DNA from: Epiperipatus broadwayi
Lineage: Eukaryota; Onychophora; Udeonychophora; Euonychophora; Peripatidae
DNA: 64,000 nucleotides
Direction: 5' to 3'
Assembly (NCBI GenBank): GCA_028023455.1
Contig: JAQFVV010000013.1
Coordinates: 13,344,258 to 13,408,257 of the forward strand
Shown here: positions 33,900 through 47,700 of the stretch, in pieces
How positions within the stretch are numbered: the first letter of the stretch is position 1
Layout of the letters: each line of letters starts with the position of its first letter
Translations under genes and position numbers: made by a program
The notes under the pieces: generated by a model
What the model was told of the DNA's origin: nothing
What the model saw: the letters and a program-made list of their open reading frames with translations, nothing else
The model's database searches: none

Positions 33900-35960
33900 A
33901 AAGATTATAAATTTAATAAAATATTATTTCTAAGCATTGTTCTTGACCAGGTCGGTCATATTTATAGAACTACTATAAGTTTATATAAATAGATTTTATA
34001 AGTTAATAATTTATATATACCATTTACATGATAATGCAATGCACAAGTCTTGTTTATTGCATTGATGGTATTTGCAATAAACCATGCTTTTATATATATT
34101 TTTTTTCAATCATTGTGCTCAGTGCAAATGACTAATATTAAAGGGATTGAAATTGTGGCCAAATCTCATTTCATGTTTTAAAAATATAGATTTAATATTA
34201 GGGTCTGTTTTAGCATAGTTATAATATATATTTATGTTGTGCTAATCTTGCAGCACAGTTAACACTAGATTGACCATAATAATTTGCATTACATGTTGGT
34301 TGATTACATTTAATTTTATAAACTATTTGGAGAGCTTGGTTTGGAGATAATTTATCTTCAGTATTGTTTAAAATTTAAGATTAGGAGAAGTTCTAAAACT
34401 AATATTGAAATTGTTTGAGAAGATTGGTTTCATTTTTTTAGATATATGTGGTACAAAAGGAAGGCTGATCCATGCATTACTATTGTTATTAATGTTCCTA
34501 GTATTTAAAGATGAATAGAATTTTTAAGAGTTATTTAATATATTAATATTATATCCTGAATTGACTAAGTCTTTATATAGTTTTCAATGTTGTCTTTTCT
34601 GTTCTGCTTCAAACTTATATAATTTATAGTTTATATATAAAAGACATTTGAAGCCAGTCAATTTATGTGAATTTGGAGTATAAGAATTACACCATGAATG
34701 TTGATGAGTTTTATAATAATTTTATAATTAATTTGTGAGTTTGAATGTTGAATAGACGTATCTAAAAATTTTATACCATTTGATGTAACTTCATTTACTA
34801 TAGTCCAAACTCAAGAAGATAAATGAGATAACTCATCCTTTATATCAATAATTGTTTTTCTTCAGCATAGATAAGAACATTGTATACATATTGCATATAC
34901 AAAGGTAATGTTGCTGTAGCAAACTTTTTTGGAATAACTGCTAATTCAAATTGGTTAAGAACTATACTACAAATTATTCCAATTAATGGTAGCCCCATAG
35001 GCTATCTGTATTCTATTGTATAAAATTCACTGATGAGAGGGACTGTAATGTCCCCATCCATTCATTTAAGAACATCAACAATAAAATTTATTCTTATTAA
35101 AATTTAAATTAATTAAAATGTCATGAATTATACTAATAGATAACTGTCATGATACTGATCCATAAAGATCCATTACATCTAATGAAGAAAATTTATTCCT
35201 TAGGGTTATACATTTGTGAATTTAATATTTGCACGCATTCGAATGATTTTATAGTAAATTTTCTGAAACCCAATTGATCAATTAACCAATCCACTATTAA
35301 TTTAGCTGGCTTATAAAAGTATGCACCTTCAAAGTCAATTAAAAGTCTAAGAGGTTGATTATCTTTATGCATTTTTATATTTGCGAGAATTCTAGGAGGA
35401 ATAGCCGCTGTTGGATAAATCTTTTTATATTCAAATTTATTAATTGCTTTGTTTTGATAATATCTTAATATTGAAACAATAAATTTATTTTTTTCTCTTT
35501 TAAAATTATATTCATCGTGATGTTTAAATTTAAATTTTTTAATTTGATCATAAACTTTATTTTTAGAATCTTTGTTACATAAAAGAACATATCAATTCCT
35601 TTTGTACTCCTTTAAACATTTAATATTATTAAATTGTAAAAATGATTTTGATTCTTTTATTTTATTAGACCAATTGTATTTATTATTATTCATTTTAAAT
35701 GGATGGAGACATAATACTTTTGCAATTTTACCTATAAATCCTCCCAGTTGAGATTTATTTTCATAATTGGTCTCAATCTCGGCAATTGTTTCTAAATGTG
35801 GATTTTTCCAATTTCCCGAATGAATTTTGGACTGCCGTCAAAAATAAGTGTAATATTTTGTGAAAAACAAAATTTAGTTAAATTAACGAATTTGTTGCCA
35901 TCTATCTTAGGTAATTCTACACTTCATTTGTAAAGCTAAAAAATTTGATTTTTTATCATA
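33900..35960 (-). mobile_element. Degenerate Penelope-like element with reverse transcriptase
   Basis: Minus-strand reading, high to low coordinates: N-terminal RT segments with ETIAEIETNYENKSQLGGF (near 35740-35800). Then PTAAIPPRILANIKMHKDNQ followed by PLRLLIDFEGAYF (35320-35420), the equivalent of the Penelope PRFYGLPKIHK..PLRPIVS block. Then FSSLDVMDLYGSVS (35150-35195; FDV.SLFT block), FYTIEYR then PMGLPLIGIICS (34955-35035; MG.PLSP block), and YMQYVYNVLIYAEEK (34860-34900; YVDD region, catalytic aspartates lost). At the 3' end come TEHND, KAWFIANTINAINK (34020-34135) and a 3' untranslated hairpin GACCAGGTCGGTC (33947). Many stops: inactive. Confidence 0.8.
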
Positions 35961-36199
35961 TCTATGATTTAAAATAGCATTTTATTATAAATTAAACTTT
36001 TAAAAAAGGTCTAAATAAATATTAATATTGTATTCTGATTTTGAAATTAAAAACAAGCATTATAATTATAAAATGTCTACTGATAATTGTAAAAATTTCT
36101 ATCTATTATAAATCTTTTGATAAAATTTCAATGTTGCTTTTGAAACAATCAAGATAAGAAAAAAGTTTTTAATTAATGTGTTTTTGGCATCCCAGCTGA

Positions 36200-36620
36200 C
36201 TATATAAAAGAGTTGACAAAAATATTAGAGTAGTTTGGCTAATAGTTTATTGATTTCAAGAGAAGAAAAGTGGTTTCCCAGAGTTAGAGCTCCCATGAAG
36301 ATCTAAAGTCAAGACAGGAGACAGCTGATGCTAGTTCATTATACTGGAGCTTAGATGCACCTAGATGGAATACCCACTTCTCTGTCTCTGTAGCCTTAAA
36401 TGTGGACAAGACAGCTTGCTGAGATGAAGTTATCAGATTCTAGACAGTAGGGAACTGATTAAATGCAAACCATACCCGAATTATATTTTTCCTGATGTGA
36501 CTATAAGCCAATGTCATAAAGACCAGCTTTCCAAGAAAACCTCAGCTTGCTGAAGAAGAAATATACATATGCTGATGTATGCAGAGAAGCACAAATAAAC
36601 ATTTATATATAGTTCAGCTG
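36200..36620. other. GC-richer segment upstream of the Penelope-like element
   Basis: About 420 bp with balanced composition just beyond the 5' side of the minus-strand Penelope copy. It contains no open frame or identifiable domain. It might be the 5' region or a terminal repeat of that element, or another repeat. It has no obvious second copy in the window. Confidence 0.3.
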
Positions 36621-36914
36621 GTAAGTAGTGATAAATATATAGTGATATTTTAAAATAATTTCTTTAGTAAAAATGACATTTTAAAATTCATATTTTAAGT
36701 TTAAAGATGTTATAATTAAGAACGACCTGTGATAATGATATATATATATAGAGAGAGAACGATTTCTTAAATTACATATTGAAGAAAAAAAAAGAAACAT
36801 TTAAAATCTATATTTAAGGACGGTTATAATTAATTAATCAATCAACAATAATCCTGTCAAGACTGATTTTATCTTATTTTCTTTATAAAAAAAGAGGTGG
36901 GAAATGCCTTTATT

Positions 36915-37063
36915 ATTAAAGAGTATTTTGGTATAAAATTATTTTGTAAATATTTTTTTTATTTTTCTTTATTTCCTAAATAACAATACTATTATTTGCT
37001 CTTCTATAAAACATAAATATATTAAAGAGTATTTTGGTATAAAATTATTTTGTAAATATTTTA
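36915..37063 (+). repeat. Direct repeat, 43 bp at 106-bp period
   Basis: ATTAAAGAGTATTTTGGTAT then AAAATTATTTTGTAAATATT occurs identically at 36915 and 37021. A recent local duplication. Confidence 0.85.
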
Positions 37064-37069
37064 TATATT

Positions 37070-39049
37070 AGGCTATTTTAATATTATTTGTAATGCTGTT
37101 TTTATTATTATTATTATTTCATGCTTTCATTGGAAAATAGATTTGAGACTTTTGACATGTAAGCATTTTATTAATTTATACTTGTTAGTCTGTAGTCTGT
37201 AAATCTAAAGTACAAAAGAAATATTATGTTTAATTACTTTAAATTTATGATATAACTGAGCATGTTATTAAAATAAAACTGATTTCTGATAACATTTTGC
37301 TATTGTCAACTTTGTTTGGCAAATTAAAAGTATAATCTTTGACAAAGTAAAAATGGGGCTCGTTAAATTTTACAACACAGATAATACCACGAGTTTGTAA
37401 ATTAAATTACGATAAAGGAGAGAGTTTTTAGACAATGGCAGACGACCATCATCTTATAATGTGACTTATTAATTAAACTCCAGATTTATTCTTTATATCA
37501 ATAATGTGATTCTGCAGAACCATCCATTAACAGTGCCAAGTTTTTAGCAGCAATTTGGTAAATAAATTATTGCTTTTATTTTATATTTACTTATTTATTA
37601 GTTCAGGCTGAATACATTTAAATTTAATATAAAAGAGGGATTCAGTCAATTTGAAATTAATCTTAATTGTTCAATGAAAATAATGCCATTTTTGTAATTG
37701 TGTTTTTTTTATATTTATAAGGACAGTCTGTCTTCTTGTCATCTGTGGTTATCCGTATTGATGCACTTTCTAACACATCGTTCAATGCTGTCTTTGTGTC
37801 TTTTTTTTTCTTTCAAATTTGAAACATCTTATTTTTCTCCTTCTGTCCCTCTACCTTATTGTGTCTTTTCTTTGTAAGAATTTTTTAATTTTGTCAGTAA
37901 GTGCTTTTGTTTTCTACATCAGCTGTTTTATCATTTCATTTCTTTTAATTTTTTATTCAATTTACATTATTCTGATTCATGGATTGATTTTTTTAGATAT
38001 CTTACAATTTACCTTTAGTCATTTTTTTCTTTTTATGTCTTTTTTTTCTTCTGAAGTTAGAGTGGCTAAACTCAGTTATGAGGGTGTGCTAATGAATGAA
38101 TAAATGAATTCATATTCTTTTAAAGCCATATTTGGAAAGTCTTCCAATTTTTTTCTTTTCTTAATTATTATGCTCAAATTAAATATTCTAATTGATCTTA
38201 TGATTTTAATGTCTGATATTTTCATTCATCTTGTAAGTTCTTTCATTATGTATTTTAAGAAATCTTTGCTCATTCTATGCCTTTTATTCTTCACATTAAA
38301 TGATTATCATTATTCTCCCTCCAATGCATTTCTAATCGTTGTTGCTATACTTTAATCATTTTTGTAAAGTTTGAAAAATGTTAATTTCTCAGCAATTATT
38401 AAATTTCAGATACTTAACATAATAATTTTAGTTTTTATTATATTTTCTATATCATTACTGGTCAGCATTTTAAAATCCAACTCATTTTCTAAGAGATCTT
38501 TGTCTCTGTAGCAATTTTGTTATAAAAAAAAAATCTTCCAAGACATTCATATTTTTCTAATTTTTATTTATTTCATTTTTACTTTCTAAACAAATAGTAC
38601 CAAGCACGAAAAATACTTTCAGTGTAGTATATGGCACAATCAAAGATATCTGGATGAAAAAATATAAATAAATAACACTGTTGTTTTTTTTTTATTTTTT
38701 TCTGATTCATATACATCTTCCATAATAAATCTTTATTAATTTAAAACTGCACTTTTTTCAAAATATTTTATGCCAATATGACGAGATGAGATTCCATAGA
38801 ATTCCCTCAGAATTATTTTGAATAAGTTATATCTATTTTACTGATTCATTATTATATTAGTAACTTCTATCATGCCACTTTTAAATCTAAGATATTTATA
38901 AGCAAATGAAGAATAATAAATGAAATTTCAGGATTTTTAGCTATATCAGATTCTTGATGATTGCATGGTGTACTTTATTTTACATTAAAAGAAAATGCTA
39001 TTAGTACAATAAGATATGTCCTTCATTGGAAATTGTCTAAGATTGTCTT
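37070..39049. other. Intronic AT/T-rich DNA, no gene
   Basis: T-rich on the plus strand from 37690 to 38600. This opens two Phe/Leu/Ile-rich frames (37819-38103 and 38104-38355) that I regard as composition artefacts. No RNA gene or repeat family recognised. Confidence 0.4.
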
Positions 39050-40990
39050 TGGTACCGATTTAGAATGCACTATCTGCCATTTTGAATTCTAAGGACCGCC
39101 AAGATCACTGCTGAGATAATAAATGACATAGCATAATCTACACATGGTTACAATGTGACCATTCATTACAAAATCGCAATTTATATCAATAATAAAAAAA
39201 ATTAAAGTGCAAATTTCATACAACTATTCTTGATCAAATCATGTGACTAAAATATAAAAGATGGGAGGAACAAATAAATTTCGAAATACTAAAAGCTTAT
39301 AATTTCTAAGATACAAATTTGAAATACTTAAAGAGAAAAAGTGAACGGAAATAAATAATGGACACTTATAATAATTAAAAAAAGGAAAAGATGTTAAAAA
39401 AGTAAATAAACTATGTGCTTATGACTTCTGCATTTTTGGACGATGCTTTTTAACATCAAAAATATCTCCCTCCCTGTATACTTTGGCGCGAAGCACCATC
39501 ATTAACTGAATTTTATTACAATATATGCCATAATCACATGTTGAATAAATATAAAATTGATCAAACCAAGCTTATAATTTCAAAATACTAAAAGCTTATA
39601 ACTTTTAAAATACAAATTTTATTACTATATAGGCCCATAATCACATGTTGAAACAACAAAACTGTTGAATAAACATAGAAACAACTGCTGATATTAATTT
39701 ATAATTCATAAAAAAATACTAAATAAAATTTTTTTCTTACCAAACTGAATACTGTTGTATGCTTCATTTCTCACATTGTTACGAAGAAAAAGATGGAGAT
39801 GACAAAAAGTTAGCAGTGATCACATGATTTGAAAATGTCTATAAAAGACAAATTTTGATCCAAAATCTTAGAAGGAAAATTAACTTCTCTTGAATAGCTA
39901 AATTTCTTCTTAGTAACTTTTTGTAAGAGACATTTTATAAGAATAATTTAATCTCACAACATCTGCAATATTATTATGGCTTTAAAATCATTTTATTTGT
40001 ATCAATGTCAAGATCCCATAAGGATCTCACATGATCAAGTGTAGATCCAATATCCATGTCATATCAAATGTTAACCACACTATTTTTTTATCTCCATTTT
40101 TTTTCTAACTACATATAACAAAGGAAGCACACAACATCAAAGTTTCTTTCTGGTAAGAAAGAAATCCGATTTATTGTAAAATTAATATGCTTTATTTCAG
40201 CCAATTTCTCTTTCAGTTGCCGTAGCTTTTAGTATTTCGAAATTATAAGCTTGATTTGATCAATTTTATATTTATTCATCATGTTATTATAGGCATATAT
40301 TGTAATAACATTCATATTTCAGAAGTTATAAGCTTTTAGTATTTCAAAATTATAAGCTTAGTCTGCTCACTTTTACATTTTATTCGACATGTTATAGTCA
40401 TATATTCTAATAAAATTCATATTTTAGAAATTGTAAGCTTGGTTTCATCAGACTTCTACATTTTTTGGATAATATTTTGTACGTTGTATCATCAAAAACA
40501 TCCTTTCCAATTTCTACATACTTCGGCATGGAGCGCTGTTATTATTGTAATAAAATTATATTTTAAAAGTTATACGATTTTAGTATTTTGAAATTATAAG
40601 CTTGGTTTGATCAATTTTCTGTTTATTCAACATATGGTTATAGGCATATATAATAAAAATGATATTTTAGAAGTTATAATGTTTTAATATTTCGAAATTA
40701 TAAGCTTGGTTTGATCAATTTTACATTTATTCAATATGGGGTTATAGGCATATATTGTAATAAAATTCGTATTTTAGAAGTTATAGGCTTAGTTTGGACA
40801 CACTGATTTAGACGGCGCTCTCCACCATTTTGAATTCTAAGGACCACTCAAAATGACCACTGACACATCCAAGCAACCCTGTGTGGATTATTCGATGTCA
40901 TTTATCACTTGGATGTGTCAGTCAGTGGTGGCTTTGGGCAATCTTTAGAATTCAAAATGGTGGAGAATGCACTCTAAATCAGCATATTTT
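39050..40990. mobile_element. Composite element with terminal inverted repeats and internal repeats (family F)
   Basis: Left end: CGATTTAGAATGCACTATCT then GCCATTTTGAATTCTAAGGA (39057-39097). Right end is the complement: TTAGAATTCAAAATGGTGG then AGAATGCACTCTAAATCAGC (40944-40984). A second, internal copy of the end in left-end orientation lies at 40806-40850, forming a local hairpin with the right end. Between the ends, a unit of about 100 bp with TTATAAGCTTGGTTTGATCA and AGGCATATATTGTAATAAAA is repeated: complementary orientation at 39280-39670, direct at 40215-40790. The ends plus inverted internal blocks look like a non-autonomous foldback/MITE-type DNA transposon. No transposase present. 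Confidence 0.65.
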
Positions 40991-41997
40991 CTCTTACAAG
41001 GATCATTCATCTTATCAGTATTCTACACCAAGAATTTTCTATGTGAACTATATTTGGTCTAAGTCACTATTCTATTGATGACAAAACCAAGATTGAATCA
41101 GATCTTTTTCTCTTCAGATTTTTAAATAATGGGTACTTCAATTTTTTTCTAATTACATTAATTTAAAACAAGCAGTTTATTTATTCCATATTTATTTAGC
41201 AAAATTATGAATCTTTATTTCTCAGTTAATAAAATCTGATAATTATTTTTATCTGTTCAATTGCAAATTTTGTCACAAATTATTGAATCCACTGTTTTAA
41301 TATAAGTGACATCTCAGTTTTGAATGCAATAAGATTCTCAATGTGCCTACTTAAATAAATTTTTATAATGAATTATCTGTGATCATGTACTATTTTGCAT
41401 TTCAATGGATTAATGAAATTGATAGCTTATCAGAATCAACATCTAAATTTTTGTAGACTTGTTGCTACTCATATACTTTTTTCACCAGATCAATTATTTT
41501 AGATATTTATTTTCAAATTTGTAATCTATTTCTTTGAAGCTTTCTTGTCTTTATGATTATTTCTATTATCATTAGAAATTTTCTCTCATTATTGATTTCT
41601 TTGTATTTTAAATGTTAGGTGCAATGTGTTATTATTATTATTATTAATTTGATTAAAATGTTTCTAATTTCTTGTTTTTATTACTGTAAGAATATTTGTA
41701 TAATTAATAACTCTATTGAACTACATTTTTTATTGGACATTATGTATGTTTTGAATATTCTTATAATGTTATCCTGCCAAGGTATATTTGAGTAAACATT
41801 TTTTTTAAGTGTCTATCTGAAATAATTAGACATACAGAACTCTATTTATTTCAAACTTCTGATAAAAGTTTATTTTTGTTAAAAAAATAAAAAGCTATTA
41901 AACTTTCATGCAAACCAATCTATAAAATAATTTATTAAGCAAAAGTTCTGTGATTAAAAATGATCAAAAATGTAATAAATTGATGCTTTTCTAGCTA

Positions 41998-42180
41998 GAT
42001 TAGAATGAAGAAAAGTATCATTAGTGAATTTGTGATTTTCTCTATCCAAGGATAATACATTCAAAACTGAAAAACTATGTCCACGATTAAAAATTAGATA
42101 GATTAGAATGAATAAGTATCATTAGTGAATTTGTGATTTTCACTGTCCAAGGAGAATACAATCAGAACATTGAAAAACTA
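41998..42180 (+). repeat. Direct repeat, about 80 bp at 102-bp period
   Basis: Two copies share AGATTAGAATGAA, AAGTATCATTAGTGAATTTG then TGATTTTC and TCCAAGGA.AATACA, at 41998 and 42100. The second has a few base changes and small indels. Local tandem duplication. Confidence 0.8.
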
Positions 42181-43672
42181 CATCCCGTCTGATCATTACT
42201 GTGGTCCTTGGCTGTTAGTGATTTTATCACTATTTATATAATTTATTTTAGCATTTTATATTTAGAGTTTTATCACTTATGTAAATGATCTCTGATGTTT
42301 AGAATTTTGTCATAAAAGTAATGGAGCTTTTTTTTAAATCATTAAAATTAAAAATTGGTTTCCTAATAAAAAAAGATAAGGCAAAATGCTGACAAACTTA
42401 GCATTAATGTTAAAGATAGATAAAGTTCATTATTATTAAAGATAGATAAAATGCATCTACTTTTGTGTTACAATATATCTGTAAATATGCAATAGATGTG
42501 GTATTCACTTGGCAATAGGAATTAATTTAGTTGACAAGACTGTTGCAAATGTGTTTAAAAATAAATAAAATTATAACACTTATCTTTATATTATTATTCA
42601 TTTTTTACAGATTCTCTTAAAATAATTGTATTTAACTTAGTAGAGCTGAAAATTTGTGGTTTGATTTCCAAATGAATACAGAAGTAAGAATTGCTTAATA
42701 GAATTGTTATGCTCTATCTATTAGTGTAGTGCATGAATATCATTTAACTTCCCAAGTTAAGAGATTATTCAATATGTATATATTCCTTTCATTATTATTT
42801 GTATAGGATAAATACACTATAAAGATTTTGATAGTGGAAATTAAAACATTTATAAATGTTTTTTTAGATACGTTTATTTCTCATTAAAAAATAATAAGTG
42901 AATAAAAAGAATTATAGATTAATTGTTGAATTGCAATTATTTTTATAATTTTAATTTTTTTATGAGTAATGCAATAGAATTTTATATATCTATTCACGTG
43001 AAAAGTGTAAGGTATCATACATAAATATTCATACATTGTTTCTAATATATATTTAGTTTTTTGAAAAAGCGTCACAACTTTTTGATTAATAATTGATTCT
43101 TGCTGATGAGAAAAAGTTTGAAGAAACAAAAGCTGTCTGCCAAAAATGTTTCATATTGTAAATTATGGTTCTGCTAATTGCTCAGCTATAATTTAAATGA
43201 CATTTGCAATATTTAGATATGTGATGAAATCATTAATTCTTACTGTAGATGTTTCTGTGATCATACAATGTCCTTAATTAAAAGGGTTATTGTTTATTAA
43301 TTAAATTTTTTAGTGCTGATAATTAGTCTTTATAAGACTAAACTATCAAAAATAATTTGTCTAATAATAAAAAAAAATGAATAAAGTAGTTTCTTTATTT
43401 CAACTAGAATTTTTTTTTTTTTAACTATTCATCTGAGTATCACAAACGATTTGTAGGAAGCTATGTTTCAGAGCTTAAGAATTAAATGTGATAAAGACTG
43501 GTTATTTTATTTTATATTTTTAATTTAACAAATCCAAAGTCAATTTTTAATCAAATATAGTACAATATTTTTAACATAAGCATCCTATTTGCTGATAATC
43601 TTTTTATTATTTATGAGTAGTTACTAAGGAAACCAGAAGAGTAATAACAATGTATATATATGTATATTTTAG

Positions 43673-43868
43673 AAAACGGCCACATGAAGATGATTCATCT
43701 AGTCATCCTGCAGTTAAAAGACGTAGAGAAGATTCTCCTCACGGTAGTTCATATAGTGGTAGAGAAAGTTTAGGAGAAAGGCCTGATCGCTCAGGACGTG
43801 GAGATCGCTTAGACAGAGGAAGAAAAATTGGCTATAATAAAAGTGATTTTTCTGAAACTAGCTATCGT
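43673..43868 (+). CDS. Exon 3 of the charged nuclear-type protein gene
   Basis: A 196-bp exon between TATATTTTAG and GTAAGA. One base completes Arg from the previous exon, then 65 codons and no remainder. The peptide starts KRPHEDDSSSHPAVKRRRED, a bipartite-looking nuclear-localisation cluster. It continues SPHGSSYSGRESLGERPDRS, GRGDRLDRGRKIG and YNKSDFSETSYR. It is Arg/Ser/Asp/Gly-rich, low in hydrophobic residues and probably disordered. RRRED-SP resembles sites next to kinase targets in RNA-processing proteins, but no domain is present. The phase fit across a 22.5-kb intron is exact. Confidence 0.85.
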
Positions 43869-44533
43869 GTAAGATAATCTTTTTTCCCCTCCAATGTTTT
43901 AAAACATATCAATTTTCTACAGCTCATTCTCATATAGGTAGATCAATATTAAATTTCTACATTCTTGATATTAATTTTTTATTATTTTTGTAGAAGTTAC
44001 AAAAATATTTTTTCTCATTTCATTATTGGTATACAGTATAAATAAATTGTTTTTATTTTTTGATCAGTTATATATATATTTAATTGATGGTTTAAAAACA
44101 AATGGGTAAAAATTTTGTATTTTTTTTTTTTTTGCATGCGTGTATATGTGCATGTGTGTTTATATATATATAAATAATTTACTGATTTTTATACTGTTTG
44201 GATGCTATATATCTAATTAAGTAAACGTGTACAATATTATTGTTTGTGTGTCTGTGTGATATGTGTGTGTATGTATTTATCTATTATTTGTCTCACTGAT
44301 GTATTTTATTATTTTATACTCTTTCTGAATGTTAGGTACTAGTATTAAAGCTTGTGATGTGGCTCTAAATGTAAGTTGCTTTAGTAAATGTTAAGAGAGT
44401 CAAATTATTAGCCAAAGTACCTTGTCTTATAAATACCAAATGCCTTTCAGAATATATACATACACACATATATATAAAATGTATTTACACATACATGTAC
44501 ATATACATGTATGCACACAACATATATATATAA

Positions 44534-44735
44534 ACTCATCCGAGATTGTTTTGTTATAACATAATCTGCCACCAGTCTTATAAGATGCTCAAAATTAATT
44601 ATCTCTGTAAATATGGATTTATGTTTGCATATAACACACACATCACCTATTCACCCAAATCTGATTTGTTATAATGTAACCTGTCACAGTCTTATAAGAT
44701 GCACTAAATTAATATCTATGTAAATATTGAACAGT
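44534..44735 (+). repeat. Direct repeat, about 75 bp, two copies
   Basis: GAGATTGTTTTGTTATAACA, TAATCTGCCAC and AGTCTTATAAGATGC at about 44540-44590 recur with changes at about 44660-44705, both followed by AAATTAAT and TGTAAATAT. Confidence 0.65.
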
Positions 44736-47700
44736 CAGAATTATAATTAATTATCTATCCATAATACTAGTTCTGAATTATGGCTGATATTTTAATAACT
44801 ATTGAATGGCTTTCTAACAGTAATGTCTATTAACTTTTTTTTTAAAGAGTAGAATTTTATTTTAAAAAAGGAATGCTCAATTTTGCAAATATATTAAAAT
44901 AAAAATTAAAAAAACAAAATACTTTAATTTTTATTCCTGACTCAAGATTTATCTTTGGTATATATATATGTATATGCCAGTATGCTTGTTCGTGTATCTA
45001 TGATGTGTGTTTGTATTCATACATCTTATCTATTTACATAGTAATTCATATATATTCATGCATACTTATATTCTAATATATACATACATGCATTTTTTAC
45101 CATGCAATTTCTTTTTTTTTACTTACAGTATATTAATTTTTATCAATAATTCATCCATAACTTACTTTTAGCCAACTATAAATTGTTCAGACATGTTACT
45201 TTTTTTTTTTAATGGTCATTATTATTTTACACATCATTGTGCTTTGTTGAAAATTTTTTTATTTACATTATTTTGTAAATAATTTTTGTAGGATGCAATT
45301 TATTTTAATAACATTAAATAATTGTTTGAGAAGATATTTATGTTTATCCATCAATAGATACAATTATTTTTTTATTATTTTTGTTTATGTATAGCTTAAA
45401 ACTATTATTCCAAATACATATAAGCATTTAACAGTTTTTATTTAAAAAAACAAACTATATAATACACTGAAAAATAAATAATAATTTTAAGCTAAGTAAT
45501 GAATGCCCCAAAAACAAAAAAAGAACAAATTATTTGTCTATTTTTTTTTTTTTCTTAATGAAAGAAAAACTTTTCATAGTATATCGTTTGTAAGAAAAGT
45601 TTATAAAATTGATTTAAAATTATTTTTTATATGATAAATTAAAATTGTTAGTTTTAATAACAATTATAATTAGTCCTATTACTTTTGGTTTTATATATAT
45701 GTGTGTGTGTATATATATATAAAACTGTACTTAAGTAACTAATTCATCAAATCTTGTGTTTAAAGGCTCTTTTTATTATCTAGATTTAAATTATATTGTA
45801 TTAGTGTTTATGTACATTTTTTTTTAATTATTGTTAATATTTCTGAAAAATTGAAATAAATAAAGTTAATGTTTTCATATTTTTTTTGCATTCTGTTATC
45901 TTTATCTTTACATCCAACATGTAACAAGACAGTTTTTTAAAATAAAAATTAATAATAAATATTTTTCAAATTTAAAAAGAAAGTGTAGTTCAGTACCAAA
46001 TATGAAGAGGTGTGAGCTCTTATAAAATTGTGCAATATACTTAATGCTGCACCAAGGTTATACTTCATTAAACAAAATCAAATTCAAAAATATTATTTTT
46101 GCAATTATGAAAAATTATTTTACTAATGATTATTATAAATACTAATGAAGTATGTTTACATTAAAACTGCAAAAAAGAAAGGTAACATTTCAAAAATATT
46201 ATTTTGTAAAAAAAAATCTATAATAGCTGACATTAAAAACAATATATAGCTAAAGGAAAAAAAATGTGTTTGAATTATTAATTGTTAGAAAGATAATTAA
46301 TGTTAATATACATAATTTAAAATGTATATATCTTTAAACATTTAAAGTATTTTTCATAAAATTTTGAAAAACATGATAAAAAAAGTCATTGCAGATAAAT
46401 TTAAAATTAGTAAAACAAAGAAACTTTTTAGTTTAAATCAAGTTTATATCTAGTTAAGTAAAAAATATTTTTTTTAGAGTTTTATTTTATTATGAAGACA
46501 GAATTTAATTTAATAATGCATATACTTTTTTTTTTCCATTGATATTTCACCATGTTACTTAGAATATTTTGAATCATAAAAACGATATAATATGAAAAGT
46601 GTTTCTTAATAGAAAAAAATGTTTATAAAATTTTAAATGTATATTTACATAAATATTTTTGTATGTATGTGTGTATATATTGCTGTGTGATTTATTATTT
46701 ATTTATAATTGCTACACATTGATAGACATTTTATATATTGGAATAAAGTATGAGGGATATATATGTATGTGATGAAAGTTATTAAATATTCAATGTAGAA
46801 ATCCTGATTTTGATTTCAGTTAGTGATTAGGATGATGATAGTGATCAAATCATGGATTCCTATTTTGTAAAGATCATATGGAAAAATTATTAAAAAAAAG
46901 CAAGTTATATTGCTTGATCGTCGTCAATTTATAAATCATAGCTATCTAAACTTTCATGTATATGAAAACTAACTATCACATCATCTAATAATAGAAGAGT
47001 TACAAACTGCTAGCTTATGGCTCACAAAGACTTAATCGGTTTGGCCATGATGATTGTAAAAAGCAATATTTTTAACATCCTGTAAGGATTAAAAAATTCA
47101 AACTTTTAAATATTTTATGTCAGCTTTAAATAAAAATAGAACTTATTTTTTACTTTAATTTTTTTATACTATTTTTTTTATCGTCAAATATTGACAACCC
47201 TTTATGGAAGTTACTTGCAATGCAATCATTTAAGCCACGTGACACAATGTCCATAATTTACAGGTTGCCATTGTAATACAATAGTGTGTTAATAAAAAGT
47301 TATAATAACTTCATTAGTTGTTGTTTTTTTGCCCATAATAATATCTGAATTTCAAATTAAAAAAAGATCAAAAGGGCAGAGCTTTTCAAAAAAAATAAGA
47401 GAAGGTATATTTCTTTGTGAGAATAAAAAGTATTCCATCATATTGGATGTGTAGACAATATGTTCTGTAGTGAAAGAATATAATTATTATAAATATACAG
47501 AAAAGATATATGGGGCCAAATTTTAAGATTTAAAAAAATGAACTAATGTTTTAGCAGAGTTTATATTTAAATATTAAGAAAACAAGCGATGCTGCTGCTA
47601 AATTTAGTTACATCATAAGTGAAAATGTTTCTAGGGCTTTCGAATTTTAAAGTATAAACCTATTAAGAAATATAGTTATGGAGTGTATTGAAAATATATG

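Larger units (their letters stand above)
21149..43672 (+). other. Intron, 22524 bp
   Basis: GTAAGA donor, TATATTTTAG acceptor. Packed with transposon remnants: foldbacks at 22597, 28030, 29758 and 30658, an LTR-like part near 32667-33427, a Penelope reverse transcriptase at 33900-35960 and a TIR-bounded element at 39050-40990. Long quiet stretches (for example 26100-28000, 37070-39050 and 42200-43650) hold only AT-rich sequence. Confidence 0.7.

Noticed and set aside
37819-38355. Two hydrophobic frames of 94 and 83 codons, possible membrane proteins
   Set aside because: The plus strand is T-rich over the whole stretch, which forces Phe/Leu/Ile codons; no conserved pattern, and nothing suggests translation.
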